A DNA stretch of 64,000 nt, taken from the NCBI RefSeq assembly GCF_033568475.1, contig NC_133123.1:152659753-152723752 (forward strand), in the 5' to 3' direction. Positions 48,641 through 60,317 of this stretch are shown here, in pieces. The DNA is from Henckelia pumila (taxonomy: Eukaryota > Streptophyta > Magnoliopsida > Lamiales > Gesneriaceae). Below the pieces are notes generated by a model. It worked only from the letters and a program-made list of their open reading frames with translations, was not told where the DNA came from and searched no databases. Position 1 is the first letter of the stretch. Each line of letters starts with the position of its first letter. A program made the position numbers and the translations under genes.

Positions 48641-51367
48641 CTAGTTGTTGGCTTCATTGCAGCTGCGTCGATTGTGGCCTCGCTTATGGCACCGACCACA
48701 CTTTGACACACGTGATTGGACTTGTGATGGTATCCTTTGAGTTCTTCTTCGGCCCGGTTGAATTCGAACATCAGGCGCATTGATTATGGATGGATGTTCA
48801 GGATTGGAATCATACATGTTAAACGTGGGGATCGGATTTAGAATTCCTTTATAAGCTTCACGATACAACTCTATATGAAAGTATTTGTCACAAAAATCAT
48901 ATAACGACAAAGATTTTGATTCTATGGCAGCACATGCATTCTTGCATGGAAGTCTATTAATCTGCCATGCTCTGCACGAACAAGTCCTAGCAGACAAATC
49001 AACACCAAATGATTTATCACCATCAACAACCTCAAAACTCCAGCCACATGCCTTGTGCACTTTCAAGCTGCGAGATTCAGCATATGTTTTCGCAACAACA
49101 TTCTCTTTTGAAGGACTCAATCTTTTAACCATCCTCATTGTTGTCTCACGTCTTCTGTGCATCATGTCCATAATTTGAAGGCGAATATGGTCCACCATGG
49201 CCACAATAGGAAGATGGCGTGCTGCTTTAACCCAATTATTCCAAGATTCAGCAATGTTATTATTTATAACACCCCATCGGTTACCTGGAAACAATGCATT
49301 TGCCCAACTTTCTGGACAAGAACTCACAATGAACTGTCCGGCAAGTGGCATTGACACTACTATGTTGTTAATATGTTCGTCGAACTCTTTCCTTGATGGG
49401 GCATATGCAGCTTTCTTGAAAACGGACGACCAATGCTTTTTGTTGTGAAGTGGGTAGCTTTTCATGACCTACATTGAAAGAAATAAGAATAATAATACAA
49501 TGTTTTTAACACATATTCCAAAAAAAACTCCAAACACAAACATACTGTTATTTTCTAACCTTATGCACAAAATTATCTACCAAATGCCGTAGACAATATG
49601 CATGATGACTGCTTGGGAATACTAAATGAACAGCCTTAAGTATCCCAGGATGTCTGTCAGAGAAAAATGTGAACTCATCGAACCCCATCATGCGATGAGA
49701 AAGCAATGCATCTTTTAGCTGGAAACAAAACCATCCCCAATTGTTATCATTTTCAGCATCTACAACCGAATATGCTAATGTGAAAAGATCTTCATTAGCA
49801 TCCTTTGCTACAGCAACCAAAATACATCCCCTGTACTTATTTTTAATGTGAGTTCCATCCAAGAAAATCAAGGGCCTACATCCATTGATGAAACCAACTA
49901 CACATGCATTGAAACAGATAAATAACCGTTTAAATTTATTAGTACAGTGGTCAATTTCACACTCAACAATACTTCCAGGATTAGTTTCTTTGATAGCACT
50001 ACAATACCATCGTAATTTATCATACGATCCATCTTCTGCACCATGAATGTCATGCATAGCTAATTTTTTTCCTTTCCAAACCTTCTGGTAATTGAGCTCA
50101 ACTCCAAAATCTCTTTGTAAATCTGTCAACATCATGCACGGCCGATAAGAGGGCTCTCCTCTCAATCTGTCAATCACAACATTGGCAACCCACGAAGCAT
50201 CGGCTCTAGGATGTCCTCTGCTACGAAGATTGTCATCCCCACACGTATGCACTAGGTTACATTTTCTAATGCCAAAAATATTGTCAGCTTTATGTCTTGA
50301 GACATATATTCTCCAAGAACATGTTTTCACACTACAAATTATAATAACTTTCTCACTGTCATTCTTTTTATACTTAAAAGATCGTCTCATAGCAATTGCA
50401 TATTTTTTGGCATAGTTTCGAAATTCTGCAGCATCCGTGAAAATTTGACCTTCTCCACGGATGCAGTGACTCCAAGCATCTAGGGAATTGCTCACCAAAC
50501 CCACATCAAGATAGCGATCAGTACTAGTCCGTGTCTCCTCTTCAGATTCATGCCTTAACAGTTTAACATAATCAATATAGCATCGGTGCAAATACAACAC
50601 TTCTAGTTAGCATGATATGTATATAACAAAATATGTAACATTCAATCATTATATAATTAACATAGAAAGACTTTTCAACAAACTAAAATGTGGAAAATTG
50701 AAATTATGGATGCATATAAAATTTAAACAATAAGCCATCATCAGTTTTATTCGTTTAAAGATTTCTTTTCAAGCAAAAATTTATACAGTTACATTTTCCA
50801 AGCAAAAATTTATAAAAGAGGGAATTTTAAAGATATATTTCCAAGAAAATATTTAGACAACTTTAATTTGAAAATGAAATTGTATAAATTTTGTTTGTAT
50901 GAAGTTTTTATGTGGAGCTAGATATTACTTACCAAGCAAATCAATATAAACCCGAGATATCATCATCAATTGAAATTAAAAATTTCTTACCAAGCAAATC
51001 AACATCATCCCGATTCATGCAAAAACAAAAAATACAAGTAACAAATTATTTACCTCCCCGAATTGTTCCCTTCCATATGATCTTTTTTCACTGCCCTCAT
51101 ATTAATTATTGTCAGTCTCATAGCCGTGTGAAGATGTGTCATGTTACGAACGTCATCGTCTTCTTTCAACGTCACATACAACTTTCGATGGGGAGCTAGA
51201 TATTGCAAGATCACATTTTGTGGAGCAATCTCCTCACATTTTCTCCCAAGACTAAGAAACAACTCCATTAGACTAAAGCCATTACAAATGGAGATCATAT
51301 AAAGATCTTCTTTATACTCGCAGCTACCCAAAAATGAATAATTTGAAGATCCAGATCCAGCTTCCAT
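48641..51367 (-). CDS. MULE 2 transposase (mudrA-like), nearly intact
   Basis: Transposase of the Mutator family, acting on the element's terminal repeats. Exons on the - strand: 51367-51054, 50602-49560 and 49468-48641. Exon 1 (start ATG at 51367) has the PB1-like N-terminal fold seen in plant mudrA proteins. Exon 2 has the zinc-binding MuDR domain (CSVKTCSWRIY, LVHTCGDDN) and the MULE catalytic core with Asp residues in IFLDGTHIKNKYRG and FFSDRHPGI. Exon 3 completes the core, then a SWIM finger (CSCRAWQINRLPCKNACAA) and a C-terminal CCHC knuckle (CGRCHKRGHNRRSC). Exons 2 and 3 join in phase at ATAAG/GTTAG and TGTAG. The exon 1-2 junction as drawn leaves a phase mismatch, so a small exon or another acceptor may exist between about 50,600 and 51,050. 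No stop interrupts the core, so it could be active. Confidence 0.85.
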
Positions 51368-52019
51368 TTCTTCAAGAAACAGACAAAAACCTGTGTAACC
51401 TAGTCATTTAAAAAAGTGACATGGTAAATTTAGACCAAAATCAGGATTTAAAACAAAAACTCATACTTAATTCATTCAAAATGACAATTCCTAAGTTTCA
51501 AACAAACTCTATAAAACCATGACATTATACAATATATCAAGACATCCACAAGAAAAACACTAGCTGACAATAAATCGACCACTGTCATCAACATCCAAAC
51601 TTCCCTCTTTTTAATCCATTATGCGTAAACTTGTATATAGCATTAAGTACTTCGAGCCACAAGAATTAATTAAGCAAAAAGTAATTTAAATGACAATTTT
51701 ATCAAAAGAAGAAAACAATTAAAATTATTAGAAAGGGGGATGAGAGATTTTTTTAATTGAAAAATATATCTTTCAGTTCCTTCAATCCACCACTTCAATT
51801 CCAGATTGCAAACTAAAGATAAAATAAACAATCTAAAAGTCACTTACACCAAGGAAGAAACAAAAATCAGGAAAGCGCATAATTTTTTTAAAAAACACCA
51901 AATAAATATAATCGCAAATAAACCCACCAGGATTGCATCAATGATCAAGAGAAGAAAGCTTACGTCTAAGATAGTCGTCGGACGGTGCGTTTTCACGGAC
52001 AATAGATTTGGAAATGCAT
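51368..52019. other. Region between mudrA start and the right TIR
   Basis: AT-rich, no gene. It should hold the 5' UTR and promoter of the transposase on the - strand. Confidence 0.5.
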
Positions 52020-52373
52020 TTTCAGTTTATCCTTCACTTGTGCTACCGATTCGAATTCGAAAATTTCTTGATGATTCTTCTCGCCTATGGTTGAATCAGA
52101 ATTGCAGGGAGGGTTTCTTCATTAGGGATTGGGGTTTGAAGCGTGTGAATTGGGGGAGAAAGTGAGTAAGGGGTTGAGCGTGTGAATTGGGGGAGAAAGT
52201 GAGAGGATGATAATATTTAATTAATTAAAACAATTAAAAATATGTTAAATATCATGGACAGGGAGTAAAAAAAAAACAATTTTGTACTATCAGGAACTTT
52301 AAATAAAAAAACTCTGACATGGGGAGAAAACACATATAAATGTTTCTGAGTGGGTACTTTCCCAAAATTTTCC
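52020..52373 (-). repeat. MULE 2 right terminal inverted repeat
   Basis: Reverse complement of 29,660-30,017 with small differences. These include a second copy of a CTTTCTCCCCCAATTCACACGC block (two copies here, one on the left). It ends TTTTCC at 52,373, followed by an AT run. Confidence 0.9.
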
Positions 52374-53218
52374 ATATATATATTTGCATCATATATATAA
52401 TAAAATAATATGATCTCTTTATGATCATTAGATCAATTCTTAGGATAATATCTCAAAGATTAAATCGAACTGGTTGGACATTCCACCGATTCAATCTTAT
52501 ACATCCAAATCACTGTTGCATCTTAGTTTATTCCACGTATAAACTTATGCTATACAATTATTCTAATGACATCAGATTTCAAAATCATTATGATATTGAT
52601 ATTGGAGTAATTTGAAATCCATTGTGATTAATATATATAATTATAGTTTAAATAAGTGGAAAATAAATTTAAATTTTCGCTATTTAACTTATTTAACAAC
52701 AAAAATAAATTCAAAATCATAGTTTTCAAATGATTTAATTCAAATGCAACATTAAATATTCGGTGACATTGCATCCATTTCCTCGTTCCAGCTTTTTTTT
52801 TTTCTTGCCTTTTACCTTGGTTTCTTGTGTGGCTGAAATAAAATAAAAAAGATATCAGGCGGAGAGACAATGTATAATTTTTAAACTCGAAAACTTTTAA
52901 AAGGGAGAATTACTAACCGTGTGTTTTTCGGTACAAAAGAATTACCATGGGATTTGAAATTACAAATACCCATTTAATGTATCTCATGACATTTTATTTA
53001 ACTAAAATGATTTTTTTATGAAATTGATCGAATGTAAGATTTCATATAATAGATTTATTACATTTATTTTGATCGAACTATACTATTATTATTGAATAAC
53101 AAGAATTACGTTATCATAAACTTTAATTTATAGTTAGATATATCATCAACCAGAACAAAAATCTTTCATCCAAACGAATACAAATTCTTGCAATATCTGC
53201 TTTCAAACACCTTCAATA
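52374..53218. other. AT-rich intergenic region
   Basis: Between MULE 2 and the NLR gene. No gene recognised. Confidence 0.5.
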
Positions 53219-55846
53219 CTAATCGTTCGTATACACATATTCAACCACATTAACTTGGAAAGCAACATTTCCATTTTCGTGTTGCTGCTCCTGAATTCGC
53301 CTTGCCGAATTCACTAATGATCCCCGACAGTCCTGTAACTCGATGAGTTGAAGTGAATCTATTTCTCCTATGCCACTCGAAATCGCATCGATCAATTTTA
53401 CATATACGAGAATCAAGCTTTCAAGGCTCGGGAGGTGCTCTTTTTCCACTTCCCACTTCACCCAATAATCTAAGGAAGAACAAAAGTACTTGAGTCGGAG
53501 AAACTGGTCTTCTATCGTAGTCCACTCCGATTCTCTGTTGATATCATTATCTACAATTTCGAGAACTTGAAGATTAGGGAGTGACCCGATCATGGTCATG
53601 TTTTCCCAAGGAAAAGAAACATTTCGCAGAGTTAATTTCATGAGACTGATTGGAAAAGCATAGTTCCACGTGAAAGAGAGATGATCAGAATAGTCAAAAA
53701 AGATATCACCTTTTATATCTCGAGAGACTCGTAATTCTTCAAGGTTTTGTAGATGGAAAACATTGTCGAGATTCAAATCATCCCAGTTATCGCCGTAATG
53801 ATCAACAACAACTGTCAGTTTCTTCAGATTCACAAGTATTTTGATGACATCTTCGGTAAAAAAGAAACCGATCACTCTTTCAAGTGTTCGTAGATCACTT
53901 GTGTTGATGATTCCTATGACAGAGGGATCCGATAAACAACGAGGGTGGCTCATTATCAGATGCCTTAACTTGGGCATTCTCAAGATTTCATTGGGTACTT
54001 GCAATCCTTCGCAGTAAGTTACATCAGTAATTATAGTTTCCAGATTGGGAAGTTTGGATAAGGAGGCAAGAAACTCGTTGAGGCATGGCATGTTGTCATC
54101 TAAGGAAACAGAAATGTACCTTAAATTGACGAATGTCGAGATTACTACTGGCAAATTCCACCAAGTCACTTTGGGTGAATTCAAGATCCTGAGGCGCCTA
54201 AACTTCAGAGATAACTGTGAAAAGAGTCCTCTCTCGGAGAAAATGGATCGCAAGCTTGAATCTTGTGTATGTAGTTCCTGAAAAGTCTCTGTGCAATGTG
54301 CACCGAGACGACGCTTTGGATTCTCTATGGCATCATGACAGACATTTGTTTTAGATGAGAAGTGATGAAGAAATCCCTCTTCTTCAGCTTTTGTTATGCA
54401 AATCTTCCTCAAGAGATCATGAATTCCGACGGCTACGAGTTTGCCATCCGGCCCTTTCTTACTCACCAAGATCAGATTTCTATTCACAAGATCCTCCAAA
54501 TATACCTTCCCCACGTCTTCCAAACATTTAAACTTGTTACATGGCTTAAGGAATCCCTCTGCAACCCACAACATGATTAGCCTAGAAATATCAATTTCAA
54601 AATCTTCTGGAAAAGCTGCCATGTATAGGAAACATGGCTTTAATGGCAGAGGTAACCAATCATAACTCAAACTTAGTATCTTGGAGCATTGCACATTGAT
54701 TGTGGATTATATTGAACTTGTGCTTTCCAAAATACTTTCTCACAGTTCTTCTTCCATCATGTTTCCTGATGAAAGGATAAGTCCTGCAACGACCACGATC
54801 GTGAGCGGAAGTCCCCTGCAGTTTCTTGCAACCATCTTACCAAGCTCCACAAGGTGGAGAGGACAGGATTCTTGCCCGAAAATCTTTTCCTCGAGTAGTT
54901 TCCAACTTTGATCTTCGGTCAAAAACTTCATTTGATGAAATGAAGTAGTAGAAGATCCCGCATAAACAGCAACATCTGATAGCCTCGTAGTTAACAAGAT
55001 TCGACTTCCACTACCATCGTCCGGAAATATCATCTTCAAATCATCCCAAGCCTTGGTACTCCATATATCATCAATCACAACCAGATACCGCCTACCCAAG
55101 AAACTTTGGTACACTCGTTTTGCCATTTGGGCTTCGCTCTCACCAGATTGTTGATTAGCATCAGTACTGGTGTATTTCTTCAAGGATTGAAGAAGCTTCG
55201 AAAGAGTATCTACTTTTTTGTACTCTGCAGACAATGTAGCCCACGCATAGATGTCAAAATCCTGAGCACGGATTGAATCCTCATAAGTTCTTCTAGCTAG
55301 AGTCGTCTTCCCGATCCCTCCCATCCCAACAATCGGGATGATTTGGAGTTTAGACGAATCTTCATACATACTTTCTTTGATAGCATCCAAGTCATCATCA
55401 AATTCCACAACCTTGTTTCCAGTGACTTGGGCTCCGGATGAATGATCTATGCGAGAAGAGTGAGTTCTGGATCGGAGATCTTTTGCTGTATCGTCTTTCT
55501 TCATGATCTCCATTGCCTCTTCCCAGATAAAATCAATCCTTTCAAACGCCATGTCCAAGTCTCGATCCAAGCTCAAAGCATCGTGGGTTGTTGATACCAA
55601 ACACAGATACGAATCCATGAAATCCTGCGCTTCATTTGCAGCATTTCTGATTTCATTTCCCACACGATCGTGCGTTCCGCGATGCTTCTCCGAATAATCT
55701 TCGAGGAAAGTGATGATGGACTCAACTTTTTCTTGAAGGGAAATGATTCTTTGTTTGTGAATTAAGGGATCAAGATCCAAAATCTGGTGGATTGATCGAG
55801 CAAGTGAGAGAAGCGCAGCATAAGCAGTAGTTGTCATGGGAGACAA
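53219..55846 (-). pseudogene. CC-NB-LRR (NLR) resistance gene with two in-frame stops
   Basis: A plant intracellular immune receptor gene of the Rx-type coiled-coil class. One uninterrupted frame of 876 codons carries just two stops: TGA at 54742-54740 and TAA at 54709-54707, 11 codons apart. Before them (368 residues): Rx-N coiled coil (1-~115, with an EDVID-like NEAQDFMDS at 71-79), P-loop GMGGIGKTT (174-182), kinase-2 LVVIDDIW (255-262), RNBS-B GSRILLTTR (280-288) and GLPL (345-348). After them: RNBS-D CFLYMAAFPED, the MHD position reading IHD in GIHDLL, then roughly 12 irregular LRRs to the stop at 53219. No intron is needed. The TGA stands at a usual Trp position. Apart from the stops the gene looks recent. 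A truncated CC-NB product of 368 residues could still be made. Confidence 0.9.
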
Positions 55847-55942
55847 ATTAAGAAGGATTGAAACGAGAGAGACACAACTTTGTATTATATGTTATGTTAA
55901 AGTTGACCAATTATATATTTGTTAAATAAATCATTTAATTTA

Positions 55943-56284
55943 GGAAGTGTTTGCAATAAATTGTGCTTTTATAGAAATGATTAATTTATAAATTATAAAA
56001 AAGTTAAGAAAAATTAAAAGTTGGTAGTGTTTGGAAACATATGTGAAAATCTAAAAATCAAAGTTGGGTAGTGTTTGATAAATAAATGATTAAAGTTATT
56101 TTAACAATGACCTTCTTATTAGAATCACTTTTGGAGAATCATAATCACCACATGACTAGCTTTTGGATTTCAATTAAGTTAAGCATAAGCTAACACATAA
56201 TCTAGGTCTAAGAAACACAAAAAAATGATTTTTTTTAAGTCAAAAGCTAACAATCACCTTTTTTTAGTGATTGCAAACACTCCC
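55943..56284. mobile_element. hAT-like MITE upstream of the NLR gene
   Basis: 342 bp with short inverted ends (left GGAAGTGTTTGCAAT, right ATTGCAAACACTCCC) and an 8-bp target duplication TTAATTTA / TTAATTTG (7 of 8 match). It is AT-rich and non-coding. The ends and 8-bp duplication suit the hAT superfamily. It sits about 100 bp upstream of the NLR start codon. Confidence 0.8.
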
Positions 56285-56996
56285 TTAATTTGCATGCGGG
56301 AAACAGCTGGTGCCATGGTACCATCAAACATTATTCTATGATGAACATTTATATATTTACGTATGTATATGAGTTGATGGAGTAAATGAACATTTGATCT
56401 AAAATCAAGAGTTTGATTCTTGTGATTTAACTGGTTAACGTGATTTGTATGTTATTGTGTTAGTTTTTGAGTTTACCTAATCCGTACCGAAAAGTAACGA
56501 TCGTCAATTTTTAAAAAATAAAGTAAATGTCCACACAAATTCTTTTATTTCGGTTTTAAAAATATATAATCTGATATTTGAACCTTTTTCCTGGACCCAG
56601 TTTAGTTTTCTACTAATTAAGGTATATTTTAAAATGTAATACATTATTTTTTGAGCAAATTGGTGATAAATCCCCAAACCCAAACTTGACTTTGCCCTAG
56701 CTCCCTACCCATAAGATTCTTTGCAATAGCTCCCTAGGACCACAAAACTTGAATATTTAATTGTTTAATTCTTGTACTGGATTTATGCTTTTTTATGCTT
56801 AAAATCTAAAGACTTTATGCTAAAATCTGAAGATTTTGTGCTTATTCATGATACAAAGAATTATCCGTAAAAATGGTATCAAAATAAAATCATAAATCTA
56901 GAACACACTTCAGGTTCTAGAAAAGGAAATACATGAGGAAGGTTACATCCCTCATTTGGTACCGAACCTTTGTTACATCAGAAAGGTAAAACCAAA
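56285..56996. other. AT-rich region and pararetrovirus leader
   Basis: No gene in the first part. TGGTATCA at 56874-56881 resembles the Met-tRNA primer site used by plant pararetroviruses, with only 8 matching bases. The stretch to 56,996 would then be the viral leader. Confidence 0.4.
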
Positions 56997-57074
56997 ATGG
57001 TCCAAAAACCACTAACCAATGATGAAATGATGATTAATCTTATAAAAGCAATATCAAAGAAAAACACTATCTGA
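56997..57074 (+). CDS. Short leader ORF (25 aa) coupled to the coat-protein ORF
   Basis: ATG at 56997 to TGA at 57072-57074. The stop overlaps the next ATG (TGATG), the kind of stop-start coupling common between pararetroviral ORFs. The peptide has no recognised family. It may be the remnant or a short form of a small viral ORF, or a chance frame; the precise overlap favours the former. Confidence 0.4.
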   Translation: MVQKPLTNDEMMINLIKAISKKNTI

Positions 57075-57712
57075 TGACTACTTTAGAAAGATTAAATCTC
57101 AAGGATCTACAAGATCTTGCGGATTCTTTTGCGAATCTCAAAGTATTAGATCTAAAAATGAATTTTCCTGAGGGTGAACAACCCACAGGGAATCCCCCAA
57201 GATATGTGGTTAAAACAGAAGAACCACATAGTGAGTTCCAGGTTGGAGAAAATTCACATCCAGCAGAAACCAGATCGAGAAGGAGTAAAATCCCACTCCA
57301 TCAAACTCCTTACGAAAAAACTGTTTTAGATCCAATACATCCTTACGGGGTTATGTTAAACCTTGATGTTTTGGACTTCAAAAACAGAAAAAATCTTATA
57401 GATGATTGGACGTCAGCTATGAGAATAGCAGCAGGGACATTAGATCTCAATAAAGAAGGATTCATTAAAATTCTAGAAATGAGTCTAATGGGATCTGTTA
57501 AGATCGCATGGGAGATGACTATGCCAGAAACTAAGGAATCAATCTTAGCAGGAGAATCCCTCAGCGAGATTGGAGAAAGAATGGCCACCCTATTTAAAGC
57601 ACAATTCATAGGGGTAGACTATTTCAATAATCAAGATACAGAGAAAAAAAGAAGATATACTCAAGCTCTTTATAGCCTCGTGTTGGAAAACGGTGTTCAG
57701 ATCAATCAGAAT
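57074..57712 (+). pseudogene. Endogenous pararetrovirus coat protein, N-terminal part
   Basis: First part of a Caulimoviridae-like coat-protein ORF. A leucine-rich helical start is followed by a capsid-like helical domain (DDWTSAMRIAAGTLDLNKEG, then GERMATLFKAQFIGVDY). The frame is open from the ATG at 57074 until it runs into an insertion at about 57,713. The frame resumes in phase at 59,586 if the insertion is ignored. Assignment rests on its place before the zinc knuckle and movement protein and on overall character. It is an old, non-functional genomic copy. Confidence 0.7.
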
Positions 57713-59585
57713 TGATACCTGGTGCAGCGGAAGTTTTAAAATTTTATATGGAACGATTCCATATCATGGGTATCAAAACTTTACGATTAAATTGTGCGTG
57801 TAAAAATTAAATAACAATTAAATTTTTACCTTGAATCTCGAAACGAGATTATGGACACCAACAGATAACTCTGCTCTTGTTGTATATCCCAGGAACTGAT
57901 GGACGAACAATTCTTCAATCAGGTCCACGAACAGAAGTTTAATCCCTCTGATAGATTGCACTAGAAAATCTATCAGAAGTTTCTACGAAGAGAATTAACG
58001 AATTTGATCCGTTAAAGCAGACTGCAAATTCAAAATTCACAGGCTGGAATTTTTGACAGAGAGAGGAGAGGGGCGGCGGCCACTAGAGAGAAAACCCTAG
58101 TGTTTTTCGAAAATTATGCCTCTGTTGTCTAATTTCTGTACTGCAATAACTTATTTATAATGTGGGCTGCTAACAGCTTAGGGCCCATTAGTCATAAGTT
58201 CAAGCCTGACAAGCAAAGCCCGCATGTTCAGAAATTAATATAAAATTCATCGTGACTCAGATTGATAAACCAATTTCACCAATTGCACAGAAACCATTTC
58301 TGCATCTTTTAAAGTCAAGATAAATTTTCTGAATTCGAATTCAGTGATTTCCAAAAATGTCCATCCCTATGTCATTTTAGGAAATCTTACTCTTCTACTC
58401 TGATATAAGAAGTCCCACTTCTTTATTCACTAAATTTAACTCTTTAAATTTAATTATCTCAACGGGGATTAAAAATCCATTACTTGTGTGACCCTCAATG
58501 GTTCAGGGATACAGCTAGCCGTGGGCTCACAACTCCTTGTGACTCGGAACAACAATTTCCGACTTGCCCATCGAATCATGGTAAGAGCGCCTAGCAACAT
58601 CGCCCCATGATTCCCTAGGTATCAATGATAGTGCCTGCAAGAACCAATAGATTTTGGTTAGCGTACAGTACGGTCCCTTCATCCATATATCCCGATCGAA
58701 TCAACAACTATTGGTAAATCGAGAGTCGTTTGAGATTCGATAACTATGCAATGCATCTTGAAGATCAAATAGTGACATCGCATGTGCTACTAAGAAACCA
58801 TTTCTTAAAACACATCATGTACTCTGGCCAGAGATTCGTCACACTAATATCTCCTCAGATTGCATAGGATATCCACACTAGCAAGTATGTGGTGAATCCT
58901 TAACAACAAAGCATCGACTCCTATATGTGTCATAACTGTACCCAATCCCGACACCTGATGACCCCAATAGAGTCGGTAAACGAGTCAAAGTACAGTACTA
59001 GCATATAGAGTCTCAATGATATTTCAAGTAGTAAGGACTAATGGTGTACAACCAAAACCACGGACTTTATCCACTCGATAAGTGATAACCACTTGGAAAG
59101 TTCGGATAGGGTAGTTCGATCATTCATTGTATGAATATCCATTTGCATGATGAACATCTCTATGTTCCATACCAATGAAACGTGGTACTCGGCATCGCAA
59201 ATGCTAGTCTCAATCTCGAGCGATTCTTATCCTTATTAACGGACGGCTCAATCGACTAGGAACTGTTTAGAATATACAGTGACTATAAGATGTGTTTCAT
59301 GATAGCCATCCCCATGTGCCACCACATCTTACATACACTATAATATATTCAAGGTCTTCATCTAAACATCTTATAGTATGTCACAACATAATAATATGAT
59401 AAAAGATAAAGTAAACGCCATTATAAAAGTGTAAATTATATTAAACAAAAGATTATTTATACATAGAGTCATAAAAGCCCTTAGCCACAAGTTGGCTCAC
59501 CGGGCACCCACTCTTTCACCTTGAGTTACATGATATCTGCCTAGTTGATGAATACATTATGTTATTCACTAAATACAGATGAAAT
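57713..59585 (-). mobile_element. ~1.87-kb insertion splitting the coat-protein ORF (possible solo LTR)
   Basis: Non-coding. The shared AATT at both edges (57,711 and 59,583) allows a clean in-phase join of the flanking frame, so borders are good to a few bases. Near its left edge TGATACC followed by TGGTGCAGCGG recalls a reversed primer site beside an LTR end. On the - strand a TATAAATAAG lies near 58,155, about 440 bp from that edge. A solo LTR or short non-autonomous element on the - strand is likely; standard TG..CA ends with a clear target duplication were not found. Confidence 0.5.
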
Positions 59586-60317
59586 TCGGGAGTCGAGGAA
59601 AATATAGCTATTCAGCTATTTTTTGCAAAAATGTCAAGTCCCTGGAGAGAAATGCTGATTAAAGAATATGTTACAGACAATCTTGATAAATTGGCAAGAC
59701 GTGCCTCCTTTTTTAAAGGAAAATTAGCAGAATGGTGCCATATGGCAGCATTACAGAAGAACTACAAGAAAATAAGGGGTATAGATAAGCGTACACCTTT
59801 GTGTTGTAGAGAAAATGATCTTCCAACGATCATTGGAAACAGATCACATGGATTTAAAAGAAAGAAATTCAGAAATAATCCATATAATAAAAGAATGAAA
59901 AGTTCTTGGAAGCCAAGAACATTTTGGTCCAAACAAAAGGCCAGATCCTATAGATTAGGTAGAAGAAGTGGACCTACAAGAACATCCCCAGCAACAGGCT
60001 CATCACAAAGCAGGGAAAGAACACCATCAAGAAGAACTTTCAGAAGAACTCATACAAGAGCAAGTGAAAGTTTCAAGGATTGCAACTGCTGGACATGTGG
60101 AGCAAGTTGACATATATCTACAAATTGTCCAGAAAACGAGAAAAAAAGAGTTAAACTCTTTGAAGCAACACCAGATATGGATGATGCTGTCTTATTTCAA
60201 TATCTAGTCCAAGTATATCAATTTGAGGATATCCCCTCAGATGAAAGCATATACGAAGAAGAGATATTGTTTAGTCGATAAGTTTCTGAAGATGAATCAG
60301 AATCAGAATCAGAGTAA
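59586..60317 (+). pseudogene. Endogenous pararetrovirus coat protein, C-terminal part
   Basis: Continues the coat-protein frame: FFAKMSSPWREMLIKEYV, a Lys/Arg-rich nucleic-acid-binding region (about 59,850-60,060) and a CCHC zinc knuckle (CWTCGAS then H and C, about 60,092-60,127). This knuckle is interrupted by TGA at 60108-60110. A further TAA lies at 60279-60281 before an acidic Ser/Glu tail ending at TAA 60315-60317. A basic region plus one CCHC knuckle plus an acidic tail is typical of caulimovirid coat proteins. Confidence 0.8.

Larger units (their letters stand above)
29660..52373. mobile_element. MULE 2: ULP-carrying Mutator-like element with long TIRs
   Basis: A Mutator-like DNA transposon of 22.7 kb, about 11.6 kb without its nested insertions. 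Its ends are inverted copies of ~355 bp beginning GGAAAATTTTGGGAAAG. Flanks are ATATATAT-type on both sides, compatible with a 9-bp target duplication but not decisive. It carries a Ulp1-like protease gene on the + strand and mudrA on the - strand. Plant MULEs with ULP-like cargo are known from the Kaonashi group, and this arrangement fits that class. Nested later insertions: a 10.3-kb LTR element, a Cassandra TRIM and probably a satellite expansion. Confidence 0.9.
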
